From Lumbricus rubellus (Eukaryota > Annelida > Clitellata > Crassiclitellata > Lumbricidae), in contig OX243827.1 of the NCBI GenBank assembly GCA_945859605.1, positions 1,661,295 to 1,725,294 of the forward strand: a stretch of 64,000 bases of DNA, written 5' to 3'. The first letter of the stretch is position 1, and the number at the start of each line of letters is the position of its first letter. The notes below the pieces were generated by a model that saw only the letters and a list, made by a program, of their open reading frames with translations, made no database searches and had not been told where the DNA came from. The translations under genes were made by a program, and so were the position numbers. This document shows positions 12,749 through 23,034 of the stretch, one piece after another.

Positions 12749-13294
12749 GGGAAACGGACATTATCCCCCCCGGACATTATCCCCCCCGGACATTATTCCC
12801 CCCGGACAAAAGCCCCCCCGGACATTATCCCCCCCGGGGTAGGACATTATCCCCCCCGGTCTATGATAAAATTACCTAAAAATGATGCATGCATGTATGC
12901 GTGTATGCATGTATGCATGTATGCATGTATGCATGTATGTATGCATGTATGCATGTATGTATGTATGTATGTAATTTATGTATGTGTGTATGTAACTATG
13001 TATGTATGTATGTATGTAATTTATGTATGTGTGTATGTATGTAACTATGTATGTATGTATGTAGTTATGTATGTATGCATGCGTGTATGCATGTGTGCAT
13101 GTATGCATGTATGCATGCATGCATGCATCAATTAAATGAAGAAACTGACTAACTGCATAGAGGGGAATTTTGTCCGGGGGGGGGGGATAATGTCTTAGTC
13201 AAAATCGGGGGGGATAATGTCCGGGGGGGCTTTTGTCCGGGGGGATAATGTCCGGGGGGGGGATAATGTCCGGGGGGGATAATGTCCTACAATC
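12749..13294. mobile_element. Foldback element family C, copy 1, with G-rich arms
   Basis: The left arm is a run of CGGACATTATCCCCCC units. The right arm is the complement, GGGGGGATAATGTCC units, and includes matching CCGGACAAAAGCCCC and GGGGCTTTTGTCCGG. A 9-bp direct repeat, GGTTAAATA, flanks it at 12740-12748 and 13295-13303. The core (about 12883-13130) is an ATGT/ATGC microsatellite. Right-arm G-runs separated by a few bases could form G-quadruplexes. There is no coding capacity; the microsatellite frames (MYACMHVCMY type) are spurious. Confidence 0.85.
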
Positions 13295-13378
13295 GGTTAA
13301 ATACAAGCAGGATTAACTAAAAGAATTTTACCGTTTTCTACCTGGAACTACAACTACTCGAGTTATAATGTAAAAACC

Positions 13379-13808
13379 GGCAATCCTGTCAACGGCGGTT
13401 TTAAATTCCGATAAAGTTTTTTATATTGTGTATATAGTCCGTGTTTTCAGCTCCGTGTTTTACGCGTCTCGCCGTTTAAAATTTATAAATTCGATGGAAA
13501 ATATTTGCTGACGAATTAGAAGCAGGATTTAGCGCGTGAGGGTCGTTTAGGGCTCAGGTTAGGCGTCGTGAGGGTCGGTTAGGATTAGTTCTAGGGTTAG
13601 TGCAGTCATTCTGCTGAAATTGAAGCTGGATTGATGAAAATGTTCTTGCCTAACTGGAGCTGGATTGACGAAAAAATTGGTATCTAAATAGAAGTTGGAT
13701 AGCAACTATTGAATGACGCGATTGACATCAATTATTTCGACCCTAAAAAGAGTGTTTTGGAATTTATGACCGTCATCGGAATTTTAAACCGCCGTTGACA
13801 GGATTGCC
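13379..13808. mobile_element. MITE family E with 34-bp TIR
   Basis: GGCAATCCTGTCAACGGCGG begins a 34-bp inverted repeat at 13379-13412, matched with one transposed base pair at 13775-13808. The flanks TAAAAACC (13371-13378) and AAAAAACC (13809-13816) fit an 8-bp target duplication with one change. The interior holds GAAGCTGGATTGATGAAAAT, a TAGAAGCAGGATT module and a GGGTCGGTTAGG telomere-like stretch, all shared with families D and L despite unrelated TIRs. Confidence 0.9.
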
Positions 13809-14046
13809 AAAAAACCTAGATGACAGAATAACTGGCGGTCTAATAATAATGTTCGTCGGATAGGCTTTCCAGCCGTTGTCTTACTAGGAAGAAACATTAA
13901 GGAATTCTCTCAATTACCCAGCGATCACTAGCTAACAACTAAATGTGTATAAGCATTAAAATTATTAGAATAGATAAATCGAATCTAACCAGACTTCTGA
14001 TTAAAGTAGAATTTCTCTATAATCTCGTTCATACGGTCATCAACTC

Positions 14047-14130
14047 AAAATGGCGAGTGATTGAAATATTTCGTCGTTGCGACAAATCAGCTTTAGTTCT
14101 GAAAAGTATACCCTGCCATCTAGCGAATAT
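14047..14130 (+). promoter_or_regulatory. Repeat with YY1-like and CTCF-like motifs, copy 1
   Basis: AAAATGGCGA (14047-14056) is followed 66 bases later by CTGCCATCTAGCGAATAT (from 14113). The complement of the latter contains CTAGATGGC, which agrees with the bilaterian CTCF core CTAGRKGGC. Copies in the same orientation lie near 19.5 and 26.8 kb, one in each gap between ZF2, ZF3, ZF4 and ZF5. The insulator role is inference from motif and placement only. Confidence 0.4.
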
Positions 14131-14133
14131 CTA

Positions 14134-14680
14134 TTAACTTGATAAGCCACGATGAAAAATTAAATGCCTAACATAACAGGGTTTACTGTGGTCAGGAGAT
14201 TCGTGATCTGTGTGAGAACCACCACTTTTACAATGTTTTAAAATCCTATCTGCCCTAGCTTCTCCTTGAAGTTTATGAGTGTATCCACCGATACTGCCTC
14301 GATCCTCACTTAGCTTGTTCCAATCCTTCACTGTTCTGCTGAAAAATCCTTGCTTGATGGCACCCTCGGACTGTCTAAATATCTTATATCGGTGTCCTCT
14401 TAAACCTCTAATGTCAGCCAACTGGAAAATCCTTGAATAAGGTGTCACTTCTTTGTTTGTCATCAGCTTGTATGTTTCAATCAAATCTCCTCTGCATCTT
14501 CGTTTCTCCAGTGTTGTCAATCCACATTTTGCCAATCTCTCTTCGTACGTTTAAGTTCCATATCCTCCGATCATCTTAGTTGCTCGCGTTGCACCTTTCC
14601 CAGCACTTGCTTATCTTTCTGTGTATATGGACTCCATGCTTGAACACAGTACTCCAAGTGGGGTGGTACTCTAAGTGGGC
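14134..14680 (-). mobile_element. LINE ORF2 C-terminal fragment (TTLEKRR type)
   Basis: The minus frame has KCGLTTLEKRRCRGDLIETY, a GLRGHRYKIF block and FFSRTVKDWNKL, the standard C-terminal tail of a LINE family distinct from that at 58-62 kb. Upstream on the same strand, after a frame break, traces of AWSPYTQKDKQVLGKVQRRA extend it to about 14680. RT catalytic motifs are missing. Confidence 0.8.
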
Positions 14681-15679
14681 ATGAACTCATTTCCTCAACC
14701 ATCATATTATTATGCTAACCTATACATATAACGACATATAGAAAATTACACATTGAATAACCTGAGAAGCGTTTTTCACCACACACTATTTATTGCATGT
14801 GATATAGAATTAAACGATCTTTTGATCAACAATGGTATTAATATTATACCACAGTAAAAATAATAATTTAGAATAGATAATAACCTTAGCATTTGTTATT
14901 TATAGCCTACTGTGATTGTACCAAGTTCAACATAAATTCTGCCACTGGTTGCACTGTGCCAGTGCCAGTCACGAGCCTAGATAAAGGAGGAGGGCGACAC
15001 TAATCATCTTTGAAATGTTCGAGTCGTTAAACAGCAACAAGTAAACCTAGTTCAACATAAAATTGCAAAACTACGAAAACTAACGATACAGGGTGGGCCA
15101 TAAAAAGCCCTACGCTTTTTTGCCAGTGTCCTGGACAGAATAATTTTTTAGTCAAAGTTTGAAGATTTGTTATTAAAAGATCAATTCTTCCTTACAAGTT
15201 CAAATGAGCTGAGAATGTTCTTGAAAGAGAGAGGAAAGATGACTCTTTAAGAAATGTCGACTTGCACCGAGCCATTATATCACAGCGCATGGTTACAAAT
15301 ACTCCGAGCCAAGTATGAAGCCAAATCAAAATTCACCGTGATAGACAATATGGAGAGCATAATTATGAAGGGAAACTTGAAGGAAAGATACACAGGGTAT
15401 GTAAATAGAGGCCTACCTGAAAACGTAAATTATAGACAAGTAGGTTACAGTAAGGATAATAGGGGGACGTTAAACAGGGATGGGAACAGAACCAAGAACA
15501 TAAAGATTTTTGTTATATTTGTGAAAAACTAGATTATAAATCAAATGTTTGTCATAATATAGATAAAGGGGTTGTGTCAAACATACTTTAGCAGCTGTTC
15601 AGATAACAGGGAACAGTTCCGATAAAAATGAGAGAACAAATATTCAAAAAAGAAGAATTGAACAAATCTTGAAAATAAA
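14681..15679. other. No gene recognised; 3' flank of ZF3
   Basis: A 92-residue plus-strand frame at 15254-15532 has no recognisable motif. At about 14965-15030 GGAGGGCGACACTAATCAT matches the 3' flank of ZF4 near 22910, a remnant of the gene duplication. Confidence 0.5.
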
Positions 15680-17182
15680 TCAACACAGAACAGAGAAAAT
15701 GTCATTATGTGTAGAAATTTGATGACCAGAGCAATGCTCCAGAAATTCCTTTTCTATTTCAAACAACGCGTCACATAAACCACATCCACATGACTTTAAC
15801 AAAGAAGCTTTTTCATCCACAGGAAATTTGAACTTGCTATCATTAAGACTCTGTTCATCATTTATGTTCATAGAAGGAAAGTCTGCAATTCGACTGGGAT
15901 AAGGAAATATGCTCTCTGGTAATCGTTCATTTGGATTATCATTTACGCCTGTACTACGACATGTGATGAAACGATCAGACATTTGTGTGGTCATTGCTGG
16001 AATTTCCAATTTCATGTCGTGTGGCTGTGCCTCTACAAGTTCAGATTGATTTGCTGAAGATCTGCTACTGGTGTGTTGCTTCTCAGTTGCATGAGTTCTT
16101 TTGTGGTCCTTTAGATAACCACTTTGCGAGAATCTCTTGCCACAAAAATCACATATGTATGGTTTCTCACCAGTATGGCTTCTCACATGCCTTTTCAGAT
16201 GACTATGACTAGCAAATGTCTTCTGACATAATTGGCACCTGTATGGTCTCTCGCCAGTGTGGATTCTCAAGTGTGCTTTTAGATGACTATGCTCAGCGAA
16301 TGACTTTTGACATAACTGACACCTGTAGGGTTTTTCACCAGTATGCCATCTCATATGCTTGTTCAATGCACTACCATCAGTAAATTGTTTCTGACATAAC
16401 TGGCATCTGTATGGTTTTTCACCAGTATGGGTTCTCAAATGTATTTTCAAACAATTCAATTGAGCAAATGTTTTCTGACATAACTGACACGTGTATGGTT
16501 TCTCTCCAGTATGGGTTCTCATGTGTATTTTCAGTTCACAGTCATAAATAAAGGATTTCTGACATAACTGACATCTATGTGGCTTCTCGCCAGTATGGGT
16601 TGTCATATGCACTTTCAAATAACTCTTGCGAGTAAATGATTTCTGACATAACATACAATTGTTTGGTTTCGCGCCAGTATGAGTTATCAAATGCCTTTTC
16701 AGCCGTTTGTTTTGAGTAAATGATTTCTGACATAATTGGCACCCATATAGTTTTTCGCCAGAATGAATTCTCGTGTGTATTTTCAGAGAATAACCTTGAG
16801 TAAACAGTTTCTGACAAAACTTGCACTGATGTGATTTTTCTCCTGTATGAGTGTTCATGTGATACTTCATAGAATCAAACCATGTGAATGACTTCTGACA
16901 TAGCTGACATATGTACGGTTTCTCACCAGTGTGGTTTCTCATGTGTTTTTTCAGGTATCCTCCATTACTAAACGATTTCTGACATAACTGACATTTGTAC
17001 GGTTTCTCTCCAGTATGAGATCTCATATGTTCTTTCACATGACAGCCTCGAGCAAATGTTTTCTCACATAACTGGCACCTGAAAGGTTTTTCACGACTAT
17101 GGGTTCTCATATGCCTTTTCAGATTACCATCGGTATAAAAACATTGACGACATATCTGGCACATGTGATGTTTGTCTGACAT
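15680..17182 (-). CDS. ZF3: intact 13-finger C2H2 protein with terminal finger
   Basis: Intact single-exon frame of 500 residues. I chose the ATG at 17182 ([14 protein letters not shown]); the longer open frame starts at a TTG directly after a stop. Thirteen contiguous canonical C2H2 fingers with [20 protein letters not shown] linkers fill the first two thirds. A spacer of about 90 residues with little order follows, and the shared terminal finger [16 protein letters not shown] with LEHCSGH closes the protein. A nuclear sequence-specific DNA-binding role is known for such arrays; the target and partners are unknown. No KRAB, BTB or SCAN domain is seen. Helix residues vary strongly from finger to finger while framework residues are constant, the usual pattern of fast target change. 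It is the best complete member of the cluster. Confidence 0.92.
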   Translation of the reverse strand: MSDKHHMCQICRQCFYTDGNLKRHMRTHSREKPFRCQLCEKTFARGCHVKEHMRSHTGEKPYKCQLCQKSFSNGGYLKKHMRNHTGEKPYICQLCQKSFTWFDSMKYHMNTHTGEKSHQCKFCQKLFTQGYSLKIHTRIHSGEKLYGCQLCQKSFTQNKRLKRHLITHTGAKPNNCMLCQKSFTRKSYLKVHMTTHTGEKPHRCQLCQKSFIYDCELKIHMRTHTGEKPYTCQLCQKTFAQLNCLKIHLRTHTGEKPYRCQLCQKQFTDGSALNKHMRWHTGEKPYRCQLCQKSFAEHSHLKAHLRIHTGERPYRCQLCQKTFASHSHLKRHVRSHTGEKPYICDFCGKRFSQSGYLKDHKRTHATEKQHTSSRSSANQSELVEAQPHDMKLEIPAMTTQMSDRFITCRSTGVNDNPNERLPESIFPYPSRIADFPSMNINDEQSLNDSKFKFPVDEKASLLKSCGCGLCDALFEIEKEFLEHCSGHQISTHNDIFSVLC

Positions 17183-17787
17183 ATCGATTTGCAATCAGAC
17201 AACTATCTTACAATTGCTAAGTTTTCTCAAACGTGCTTTTTGAATAGCTATTAGAAAATTCCGTTTTAAATGAATCCTATGCATTGATGAAATAATCAGA
17301 TTCTTCAACACAGTTGAAAGCTTCTGCAATTTTTAGATACTTTCAAACAGTCCACAGTTTCCAACATCATCGACAACTCCAATAAAGTTTGCATCTCAAT
17401 GACTTACGAGAAGCGTTCGTGTTCCATCCATAAATTGTAATTACCTCTAAAGTTAAGATTAACTTTTTAGTAATGTAGAAAAATACTCAATATCGAACAG
17501 AAGCAATCCAAATTTTGTGTAGCCTAATAGAACACCTCTATTCCTTTTTTCCTAGTGTTTTGTATTTTTTAACTATGATGAAATGGTTGAAATAATTCCA
17601 AAATGTTAAAGTCAGGTAAAAGTTCTTTATGCAGATTAAAAAGATGTCCACCTTTTCATGCAACTCCATTACGAAGCTGTTGCCTACTTCAACACAACCT
17701 AAAACGAACGTCACAAATTGAATTTCATGTTAAAATTGCTCTTCATTCTACTTTGGCCCCCCATCCAGCAGACTGACTTGTCTTGAC
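17183..17787. other. Upstream region of ZF3, no gene recognised
   Basis: AT-rich sequence upstream of the ZF3 start. It may hold the promoter or a 5' exon, but no TATA box, splice pair or open frame is convincing. Confidence 0.4.
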
Positions 17788-18244
17788 CCGGTGTAAAGGT
17801 TTCAAATTACCCCCTCCTGAACATTACCCCACTGAAAACTGTAATTTGCAACAATCATCGCATTGATTGCATTAAAAATATCAGAAAAATGATCCCGCTT
17901 CTTGTTTGGGTCTGAAGATTTTCATCCGTCATCCCACTTCGTGGTTTGTTATCAATATTTTCATCTGTAACTAAAATACTAAATCGCCGCTGAAGTTACA
18001 TGGAGAAATGGCTTCGAGGCTACTATTTTTCCAATAAAATTATTGATAAGAAGCCACGAAGTGGGATGACGGATGAAAATATTCAGGCCAAAACAAGAAG
18101 CGGGATGATTTTTCTGATTTTTAAAGGCAATAAATGCAGTGATTGACGCAAATCTAGTTTCCGGGGGTAATCTGCAACCGGTTTCAAGTTACCGGGGGGG
18201 GGGGGTAATGTTTAGGAGGGGGAAATCTGAAACCTTTACACCGG
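17788..18244. mobile_element. Inverted-repeat element family B, copy 1
   Basis: CCGGTGTAAAGGTTTCAAAT followed by TACCCCCTCC at the left end matches, in reverse complement, TACCGGGGGG and AGGAGGG...AAACCTTTACACCGG at the right end. The interior is also nearly symmetric (CATCCGTCATCCCACTTCGT versus ACGAAGTGGGATGACGGATG) and contains AACAAGAAGCGGGATGATTT, a variant of the shared module. Copies lie at 20.2 and 21.1 kb. It directly precedes a LINE fragment. I could not fix a target duplication. Confidence 0.8.
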
Positions 18245-18710
18245 TGTTGCGCTCTGCTGCGTACCTAATTGGGCAGATCCCTAATTATGGTCATGTCTCA
18301 AACTACATGCTTGAGGTACTTCACTGGCTCCCTATTCGCTAGCGTATTGAGTTCAGGTTAGCTGCATTGGTATGGCGATGTTGTCAAGGCCTCGCCCCAA
18401 TTTACCTTCGGGAGCTATTCAGCCTTACATTGCGTATCCAAGGACGTCGTCAGCTACGCTCTGCTGATAAGGGAGTCTTCTTAGTTCCTTTTGTTCGTAC
18501 TGCTACCATGAAGATTCAAGCCTTTTCTATGTTGGTCCGGTGGTCTGGAATGGCCTTCCTTTTGAGCTACGTCTACACCCTGCGACTCTCGGGATGGTAT
18601 CTTACTAAACTTAAAACTGTTCTTTTTGGGCGTGCTGGAGTCGGGAGCGCCTCTGAGTAATTTTTGTTACTTGAAGGAGTGCTATATAAATGTCCGCATG
18701 GATGAATGTA
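18245..18710 (+). mobile_element. LINE 3' end with tail, plus strand
   Basis: LRSAAYLIGQIPNYGHVSNY, an in-frame stop after HWLPIR, then RIEFRLAALVWRCCQGLAPI, RRQLRSADKGVFLVPF and LKTVLFGRAG define a LINE ORF2 tail. The end TTGAAGGAGTGCTATATAAA lies near 18675-18692, followed by a TGGATGAATG tail. It is a dead copy of the same family as the fragment at 406-791. Confidence 0.8.
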
Positions 18711-18781
18711 GAGCAGAAATTTATTTGTGCTCAAACTACAAAAATATTCTGTATAGGTAAATGAGAGGCTAACTAGCAAAA

Positions 18782-18886
18782 ATGGCAAGGAATAAAAAAA
18801 TTGCTGTAAAGGTGTCTATGATTGCATGTCTGGCTGCAGTCTACCTTTCCATTCTCATATTGATCACGCCAACTAATGAGTCATAA
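18782..18886 (+). CDS. 34-residue frame with one hydrophobic segment
   Basis: ATG to TAA gives MARNKKIAVKVSMIACLAAV and then a hydrophobic run ending TPTNES. The basic start plus about 18 hydrophobic residues resembles a type II signal anchor such as the first exon of a Golgi enzyme. No GT splice donor sits at its end and no downstream exon was found. It may be chance. Confidence 0.2.
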   Translation: MARNKKIAVKVSMIACLAAVYLSILILITPTNES

Positions 18887-18892
18887 AAAGGG

Positions 18893-18955
18893 ACAGGTGT
18901 AAAGGTTTCCTAAATATTACCCCCCAGGTAGGATTAAACCGGTTTCAAGATACCC
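18893..18955. repeat. Terminal fragment of a family B element
   Basis: GGTGTAAAGGTTTCCTAAAT, TATTACCCCCCAGG and ACCGGTTTCAAGATACC are pieces of family B arms without the interior. Confidence 0.65.
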
Positions 18956-19100
18956 ATTTTGTCATATGGCTTTTCAAATCAACAACATATAATATATTAC
19001 AGACATATGCGAAGCTCCGCCCTGTAACAATTATTATGTGATTCAACTGTAATCTCCTAGAAGAGACTTCGACATAAATTTCGAAAGTTCTGTTAAATAA

Positions 19101-19297
19101 GCGGTGGTCTAGTAGTAGCGTCGCTGCCTTGAAGCCGGAAGGTTCGAGGTTCGAATCCACCTCGCCGCGTAAGGACCTTGGGCAAGTCCTTAACTCGCAA
19201 TTGCTCAGCGCATCAGCGTGAAACTCCAATGCAGTGTCCGCTCTGCATTCGGGAGCGCCTCTGAGTAGCGAGCTTGAAGGGGCGCTATAACAAGTGC
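19101..19297 (+). mobile_element. tRNA-derived SINE, copy 2, with a LINE-type 3' end
   Basis: It starts GCGGTGGTCTAGTAGTAGCG (box A-like), has box B GGTTCGAATCC at 19148-19158, the shared body GGGCAAGTCCTTAACTCGCA, and ends CTCTGAGTAGCGAGCTTGAA then GGGGCGCTATAACAAG. The last 40 bases are like the 3' ends of the LINEs in this window, as expected for a SINE mobilised by that LINE family. Confidence 0.85.
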
Positions 19298-19479
19298 ACA
19301 CACAAACAAACAGCTTTGCATTGTAAACGTGTCAGCGGAAAAAAATGCACAAGCATAACAGGTAAACCTTTATTACCGCATAATAAATTAAGAGCTGACC
19401 AATTATTATCGGTAAGTACCCAGTTATCAAGTTAAAAATAGTGTTAAAATGGAAATCGAACTTTACCATCCATTTGTAC

Positions 19480-19558
19480 AAAATGGCGAGCGAATGCAGA
19501 TGAATGCTTTTACGAAATAGACCTGGATTGAGAAGTATTGTACTGTCATCTAGTGAAT
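19480..19558 (+). promoter_or_regulatory. Repeat with YY1-like and CTCF-like motifs, copy 2
   Basis: AAAATGGCGA (19480-19489) is followed 63 bases later by CTGTCATCTAGTGAATAT (from 19543). It is the same pair and orientation as near 14.1 and 26.8 kb, with two changes in the second motif. It lies between ZF3 and ZF4. Confidence 0.35.
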
Positions 19559-19559
19559 A

Positions 19560-20168
19560 TGCGAGATTCAAAATTAGCACGGAGATGCTAATTATTTCTC
19601 ACACGCTAGGTTGAACATGAACAAGCTCATTTATGAAAAAAATTATTCAGAATATGACGTTATTGCGCTTATGAATCAGTTATGAATTAAAAGTCCTATC
19701 AGGACTGCCAAGGAGAGCGATTTCGAAGGCCGTTGATTGACTTGCTGTATGATATCACCCAGACAAGATTATACTTGGCTTGGGGTCTATTTTTAAAACA
19801 TCTGAAAGCTGGATTGATGAAAATTTATGCTTAGATTGGAGCTGGATTTATGAAATTGTTAATATTTAATTTGGAACTGTATTGATGAAGATTGACTCAC
19901 CGTCAGTAGGCCTACCAGTGGATTACCGACCCATATTTCCAACCCACCGCGGTGTTAATTGTCTAGAATCGTCGAAAGAGAGGTCGTACGGTCTTTCATC
20001 TATCCGATCTCTATCACTCCTCCGATATCTACTCAGCTACAGGACCAGTAAGCCGCTGTAGGCGTTCCGCCGGAACGGTTCCAGCTTCCACAACAACAGC
20101 GCTCATCTCCATTTTGCATCACGTCACCGTCATCCTTGATGATAATGCTAATATGTTGCGATCGTCTC
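19560..20168. repeat. Satellite-module traces, otherwise no gene
   Basis: Between 19795 and 19890 the module occurs about three times (GAAAGCTGGATTGATGAAAA and variants). The rest has no frame or repeat I can name. Confidence 0.5.
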
Positions 20169-21073
20169 CCGGTGTAAAGGTTTCAAATTACCCCCTCCTA
20201 AACATTACCCCCATGCAAACTGTAATTTGCATCAATCATCGAATTTATTGCACTAATATTGATAACAAACCACGAACTGGGATGACGGATGAAAATCTTC
20301 AGACCAAAACAAGAAGCGGGATGATTTTTCTGATTTTTTTTAGTGCAATAAATGTGATGATTCATGCAAATCTAGTTTCCGGGGGGTAATCTGAAACCGG
20401 TTTCAAGTAACCGGGGGGTAATGTTTAGGTTCCACGACAACTGGTCTACCGACAACTCGTCTAACGACAACTCGTCTCCGGACAATTCGTCTAACGACAA
20501 CTGGTCTACTGACGAATAGTATTGATGAAATAGAAGCTGGATTTACGAAAATGGGTTTTTAGCTTAAATGGAAGCTGGATTGATGATTTTCATTCATGTA
20601 TTCCAACATGCACCCATTTCTACTTCAAATCTAAAAATACCTTCATCCAGCTTCTATTTCTCGCCTGTTATTTTAGTCAATCCAGCTTCTATTTCATATA
20701 TGAAAATACCCTCATTCAGCTTCCATTACTTAAGCGGTTTTCTTATCAATCCAGCTTCCATTTCAGATCTAGAAATACCTTCATCCAGCCTTTATTTATC
20801 ATGCGTTATTTTCGTCAATCCAGCTTCTATTTCACTTGTAAGAGAACCATCATCCAGATTCCATTTCTCTTGCGTGTTTTCATCAATCCAACCACCATTT
20901 CACCTCTAAAAACTGTCATCCAGCTTCCATTTCTCAAGCGCTGGATAAGTTGTCAGTAGACCAGTTGTCGTTAGACGAATTGTCCGGAGACCACTTGTCG
21001 TTAGACGAGTTGTCGTTAGACGAGTTGTCGTGACACCAATGTTTAGGAGGGGGTAATTTGAAACCTTTACACC
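20169..21073. mobile_element. Family B element, copy 2, split by a family A insertion
   Basis: The left part (20169-20427) runs from CCGGTGTAAAGG to GGGGGTAATGTTTA, and the right part (21038-21073) resumes AATGTTTAGGAGGGGGTAAT and ends CCTTTACACC. Removing the family A element with one copy of the 8-bp duplication restores the order seen in the uninterrupted copies. Confidence 0.88.
20428..21037. mobile_element. Foldback element family A, copy 2, nested in family B
   Basis: The ends are GGTTCCACGACAACTGGTCT and, read in reverse, GGTGTCACGACAACTCGTCT. An exact 8-bp target duplication, AATGTTTA, lies at 20420-20427 and 21038-21045. Each arm is a tandem run of ACAACTCGTCTAACG-type units. Between them the ATAGAAGCTGGAT module points inward on the left and appears as ATCCAGCTTCTAT on the right, so the whole 610 bp is close to a giant hairpin. 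No gene is present. Confidence 0.92.
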
Positions 21074-21527
21074 AGTGTAAAGGTTTCAGATTACCCCCTC
21101 CTAAACATTACCCTCCTGAAAACTGTAAATTGGACCAATCATCGCATTTATTGCACTAAAATAATCGGAAAAATCATCCCGCTTCTTGTTTTGGTCTGAA
21201 TATTTTCATCCGTCATCCCACTTCGTGGTTTGTTTTCAATATTTTCATCTGTGACTAAAATACTAATCGCCGCTGAAGTTACAATGGAGAAAATGTCTTC
21301 GAGGCTATTATTTTTTTCCGATCAAAATATTGATGACAAAACACGAAGTGGGATGACGGATGATATTCTGCAGACCAAAACAAGAAGCGGGATGATTTTT
21401 CTGATTTTATTAGTGCAATAAATACGATGATTGATGCAAATCTAGTTTCCGGGGGGTAATCTGAGACCGGTTTCAAGTTACCGGGGGGTAATGTTTAGGA
21501 GGGGGTAATTTGAAACCTTTACACCGG
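21072..21527. mobile_element. Family B element, copy 3, adjoining copy 2
   Basis: It is complete and uninterrupted, from CCAGTGTAAAGGTTTCAGAT to GAAACCTTTACACCGG, and shares its first two bases with the end of copy 2. The interior matches copy 1. Two copies end to end suggest insertion into a preferred site or tandem growth. Confidence 0.85.
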
Positions 21528-21711
21528 CCTAGACTTCTCTAAAGCTTTTGACTCAAGATGGCACTATATACACTCTCGCCGAAAAACTCTCTAAACTTGA
21601 ACTTCTTGATGCAATATATAACAGTTACTGGCTCATAATTATATTTTCTATCCGAACGAAGACATACCACGTGGTTTAAAGGGAGCACGTCCAGTAGGCC
21701 TAGGGGTGTAG

Positions 21712-22309
21712 GACATTATCCCCCAGTCTATTATAATCATTACCTAAAAATTAATGACCCATAAAATATCACAATAGACATAATTTTTTATGCTAAGTTA
21801 ATATCTACACATCACACATTAGTTCATCTTTGTAAAAGATGGTAAGTTAATTGCAGGTTTGATATGACATTGTAGGCTTACATGATAAAACATTTGAAGG
21901 TCGTAAAAGAAACCTTTGTAGGCTTACTGACTGCATACGATTCCAATTCGATCATTCATCTACTGTGAAACGACGCTAGCCTAATAAGGCTACGAAGCTT
22001 GACGTAGCATGGCCTAACTGACGTTAACAAGCCTTTATTGTATAGACACTAAACAAATAGGTCCTACATAGCCTACGACTCCCATTCGTTCAATTATCTA
22101 CTGTATTGAAATTAATTTTGAATGGAAAGGTCATAATTATGTCATTACTAGTTTAATGGCATTAAGAACTTTCGAAGTCTTATTGGTTACGGCACTATTG
22201 CAGGATTTGTACATGAAGGGGAGATTTTGTCCGGGGGGATTATGTCCTACGAAAAATCAGGGGGATATGTCCGGGGGATAATGTCCCAGGGGGATAATGT
22301 CCGTTCCCC
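21712..22309. mobile_element. Family C foldback element, copy 2
   Basis: Left AGGGGTGTAGGACATTATCC and right GGATAATGTCCGTTCCCCT are inverted. Right-arm units GGGGGATAATGTCC recur three times. The core is non-repetitive AT-rich sequence rather than the ATGT microsatellite of copy 1. There is no coding content. Confidence 0.78.
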
Positions 22310-22479
22310 TCTAGTAGGCTGTTTATAATCAAACCAAGTGTGGTGCAGGGGTCGGGAGTGGGACCTTCGTGACAGCCTCAGTCCTGAGACCATGTACAAT
22401 TGTACATACCGAAAACAAGATTGTCAACGATACCTATACCTTCTCGTGGGTTCAGCGATGAGGTCTACAATACGGGTTG

Positions 22480-22800
22480 AAGAAAAGAATTCTTGTAACA
22501 TCAAAGTCCGATTAATGAAAATATGTTTTCCTTGAATGGAAGTGGGATTGGTGAAAAAGATGTTGTAGCTTAAAGACAAGTTTTGTGATGAAAATATAGC
22601 TTTAAGAGAAATTGGATGAAAAAAGTATTTGCTTAAATAGAAGCTGGAATGATAAAACAAATTATCTCCAAAGTGGAAATTCGATTTACGAAGAACGGTT
22701 TTCTCACAAACAGATGCTGGAACGATTGATTGAACGTGTGTCTACTCTAAACAGAAGCTGGATTTATTAAATTTATTTCGTGGACGAATCGCCCGTTGAC
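22480..22800. repeat. Diverged satellite-module array
   Basis: About seven spaced units of the type AAATAGAAGCTGGAATGATA and AACAGAAGCTGGATTTAT occur every 40-60 bases. Near 22900 the sequence GGAGGGCGACACTAATCAT is shared with the 3' flank of ZF3. Confidence 0.75.
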
Positions 22801-23034
22801 GAAACGTCCGCATAAACGCTATTTAAGTACGCTGAATCTCAGAACTTCCATAGGAACGTCGCCACTCTTTGTACCCTGAAGGTGCCAGTCCAAAAACTGA
22901 ATCAACGAGGAGGGCGACACTAATCATTTTTGTAATGGCAGTGTCGTTGAATAGCAATGTCCAAGAACTTCTCTAACATCTTTAGATCATCTCAAGATAC
23001 AATTGTTTTGATTGCAAATATGTGGAATCATAAT

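Noticed and set aside
12863..13135. Cys/Met/Tyr-rich frames (MYACMHVC type)
   Set aside because: Translation of an ATGT/ATGC microsatellite, open on both strands.
12749..13294. CRISPR-like array of short repeats
   Set aside because: Units are arms of an inverted-repeat element and a microsatellite; repeats are not interspersed with unique spacers, and the genome is animal.
17183..17194. Longer N terminus of ZF3 starting MQID
   Set aside because: That start is a TTG right after a stop; the ATG at 17182 is the sensible start.
19101..19175. tRNA gene
   Set aside because: Same reason: it is the head of a SINE with a LINE-like 3' end.
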